A stretch of 64,000 nucleotides of DNA from Mesorhizobium hawassense (GTDB lineage Bacteria > Pseudomonadota > Alphaproteobacteria > Rhizobiales > Rhizobiaceae), in assembly GCF_003289945.1 (NCBI RefSeq), contig NZ_QMBP01000002.1, positions 186,001 to 250,000 of the forward strand, in the 5' to 3' direction. Position 1 is the first letter of the stretch. The number at the start of each line of letters is the position of its first letter. The position numbers and the translations under genes were made by a program. This document shows positions 62,918 to 64,000 of this stretch, in pieces. The notes beneath the pieces were generated by a model. The model was given only the letters and a program-made list of their open reading frames with translations. It was not told the origin of the DNA and searched no databases.

Positions 62918-64000
62918 ATGTCGCTTTCTTCCGCACTAAGCATTGCCCAGTCGGCGCTTCTGGCCACGTCCAAGCAAACCAGCGTCGTATCGCGCAATGT
63001 GGCCGATGCGTCGAACCCGGACTATACCCGCCGCATCGCCGTGGTCACCAGCACGGCGCCCGGCGCCAGAATGGTGGAAATCCAGCGGACCGCGAATGAC
63101 CTTCTGTTCCGCCAGAACCTTTCGGCGCTGTCGGCTTCGAGCGGCCAGAGCACGCTTTACAACGGCATGGATCAACTCGATCTCTCGGTCAACGGGGTCG
63201 ACAATGCGTCGTCCCCCTCGACGGCGATCGCCAATCTGCAGAAGGCCCTGCAGCTCTACGCCACCACGCCGTCGAACCAGAACCTCGGCACCAGCGTCGT
63301 CGACGCCGCCAAGCAGGTGGTCAATTCGCTGAACGGCGGCACCCAGGCGATCCAGGATTTCCGCACCCAGGCGGACAGCCAGATCGCCACCGCCGTCGAC
63401 GATCTCAACTCGCTGCTCAGCCAGTTCCAGGACGCCAACAAGGCCGTCATATCGGGCACGCGTTCCGGCACCGACGTCTCCGACGCGCTCGACCAGCGTG
63501 ACGCTCTCCTGAAGAAGATAGCCGAATATGTGCCGGTTTCGACCTTCACGCGCGGCGACAACGACATGGTCATCACCACCAAGGACGGCTCGACGCTGTT
63601 CGAGACCGTGCCGCGTTCGGTGACCTTCACCCCCTCGGCCGGCTATTCGGCCGGCACCCCCGGCAACACGATCTACATCGACAACGTGCCGGTCTCGGCG
63701 GGCACCAGCGACAACACCACCGCCGACGGCAAGCTGGCGGGCTTGTTGAAGCTGCGCGACGGCGTCGCCTCGACCATGCAGAGCCAGCTCGACGAAATCG
63801 CGCGCGGCCTTGTCGCGGCATTTGCCGAAACCTCCTCGTCGCAGCCCAATGCGACGGGCCTGTTCACGTGGTCCGGCGCGCCGGCGATTCCGGCTTCCGG
63901 CACCCTGGTCGACGGCCTCGCCGGTTCGATCAGCGTCAACGCCGCCTTCGACCCGAGCGCCGGCGGCAATCCCGCGCTGTTGCGTGACGGCGGCGCCAAC
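62918..64000 (+). CDS. flgK: Hook-filament junction protein FlgK (3' end outside window)
   Basis: The frame is open from the ATG at 62918 to the window end, giving 361 residues of a protein usually near 480-500. The N-terminus (MSLSSALSIAQSALLATSKQTSVVSRNVADASNPDYTRR) is the hook-associated-protein signature. Further in, TNxLISGTRSGTDVSDALDQRDALLKKIAEYVPVSTFTRGDNDMVI-like segments match FlgK; flgL should follow. It links the hook to the filament. Confidence 0.9.
   Translation, partial: MSLSSALSIAQSALLATSKQTSVVSRNVADASNPDYTRRIAVVTSTAPGARMVEIQRTANDLLFRQNLSALSASSGQSTLYNGMDQLDLSVNGVDNASSPSTAIANLQKALQLYATTPSNQNLGTSVVDAAKQVVNSLNGGTQAIQDFRTQADSQIATAVDDLNSLLSQFQDANKAVISGTRSGTDVSDALDQRDALLKKIAEYVPVSTFTRGDNDMVITTKDGSTLFETVPRSVTFTPSAGYSAGTPGNTIYIDNVPVSAGTSDNTTADGKLAGLLKLRDGVASTMQSQLDEIARGLVAAFAETSSSQPNATGLFTWSGAPAIPASGTLVDGLAGSISVNAAFDPSAGGNPALLRDGGAN

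Overview
The window is about 64 kb of GC-rich alphaproteobacterial chromosome. Gene content and order point to the Rhizobiales, most like Mesorhizobium: LuxR-type regulators VisN/VisR, the OmpR-type regulator Rem/FtcR, the motility proteins MotC, MotD and MotE, two tandem flagellins, and very dense operons whose stop and start codons overlap. I see no tRNA, rRNA, CRISPR array, insertion sequence or prophage. Both window edges cut genes.

The left half (1-33.4 kb) is metabolic and accessory. Bases 1-4402 are a sugar ABC-transport operon with two permeases, a SIS-domain sugar-phosphate enzyme, a PfkB kinase and an ATPase. It converges on an ALDH7-type aldehyde dehydrogenase. Minus-strand genes follow: an ECF42-type sigma factor with its DGPF partner (6.2-7.8 kb), a type IB topoisomerase, three overlapping family 2 glycosyltransferases (9.1-11.7 kb), and a transglutaminase / circularly permuted ATP-grasp plus alpha-E / DUF2126 triad (11.7-18.5 kb). 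Next come glutaryl-CoA dehydrogenase with a divergent LysR regulator, and Tex. From 23.2 to 33.4 kb lies a polyamine-type uptake cluster. Its minus arm is a YtcJ-like amidohydrolase, an ABC importer and two SxxK serine hydrolases; its plus arm is a TetR regulator and an acetylpolyamine-deacetylase-like hydrolase.

The right half (33.8-64 kb) is a flagellar cluster. visN-visR (plus strand) are followed by a minus-strand operon motA-fliM-fliN-fliG-flhB-unknown. Divergently from motA run a DUF1217 gene, flgF, fliI, a membrane protein, then flgB-flgC-fliE-flgG-flgA-flgI-motE-flgH-fliL-fliP. The flagellins flaA and flaB come next, then fliF-(FliH-like)-motB-motC-motD-(lytic transglycosylase), rem/ftcR, flgE and a truncated flgK. 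Together these encode the MS ring, C ring, export gate and ATPase, rod, P and L rings, hook, stator and filament.

The most notable new observation is regulatory. A shared element, C[G/A]C[G/A]CAAG followed after exactly 10 bases by TA, lies 32-42 bases before the start codons of motA, the DUF1217 gene, flgB, fliF and flgE. A variant precedes flaB, and a weaker one flaA, at the head of roughly 165-base leaders. The flaB leader also carries a perfect CtrA-type box. Several unannotated flagellar proteins occupy the places where FliH, FliJ and FlgJ functions would be expected.
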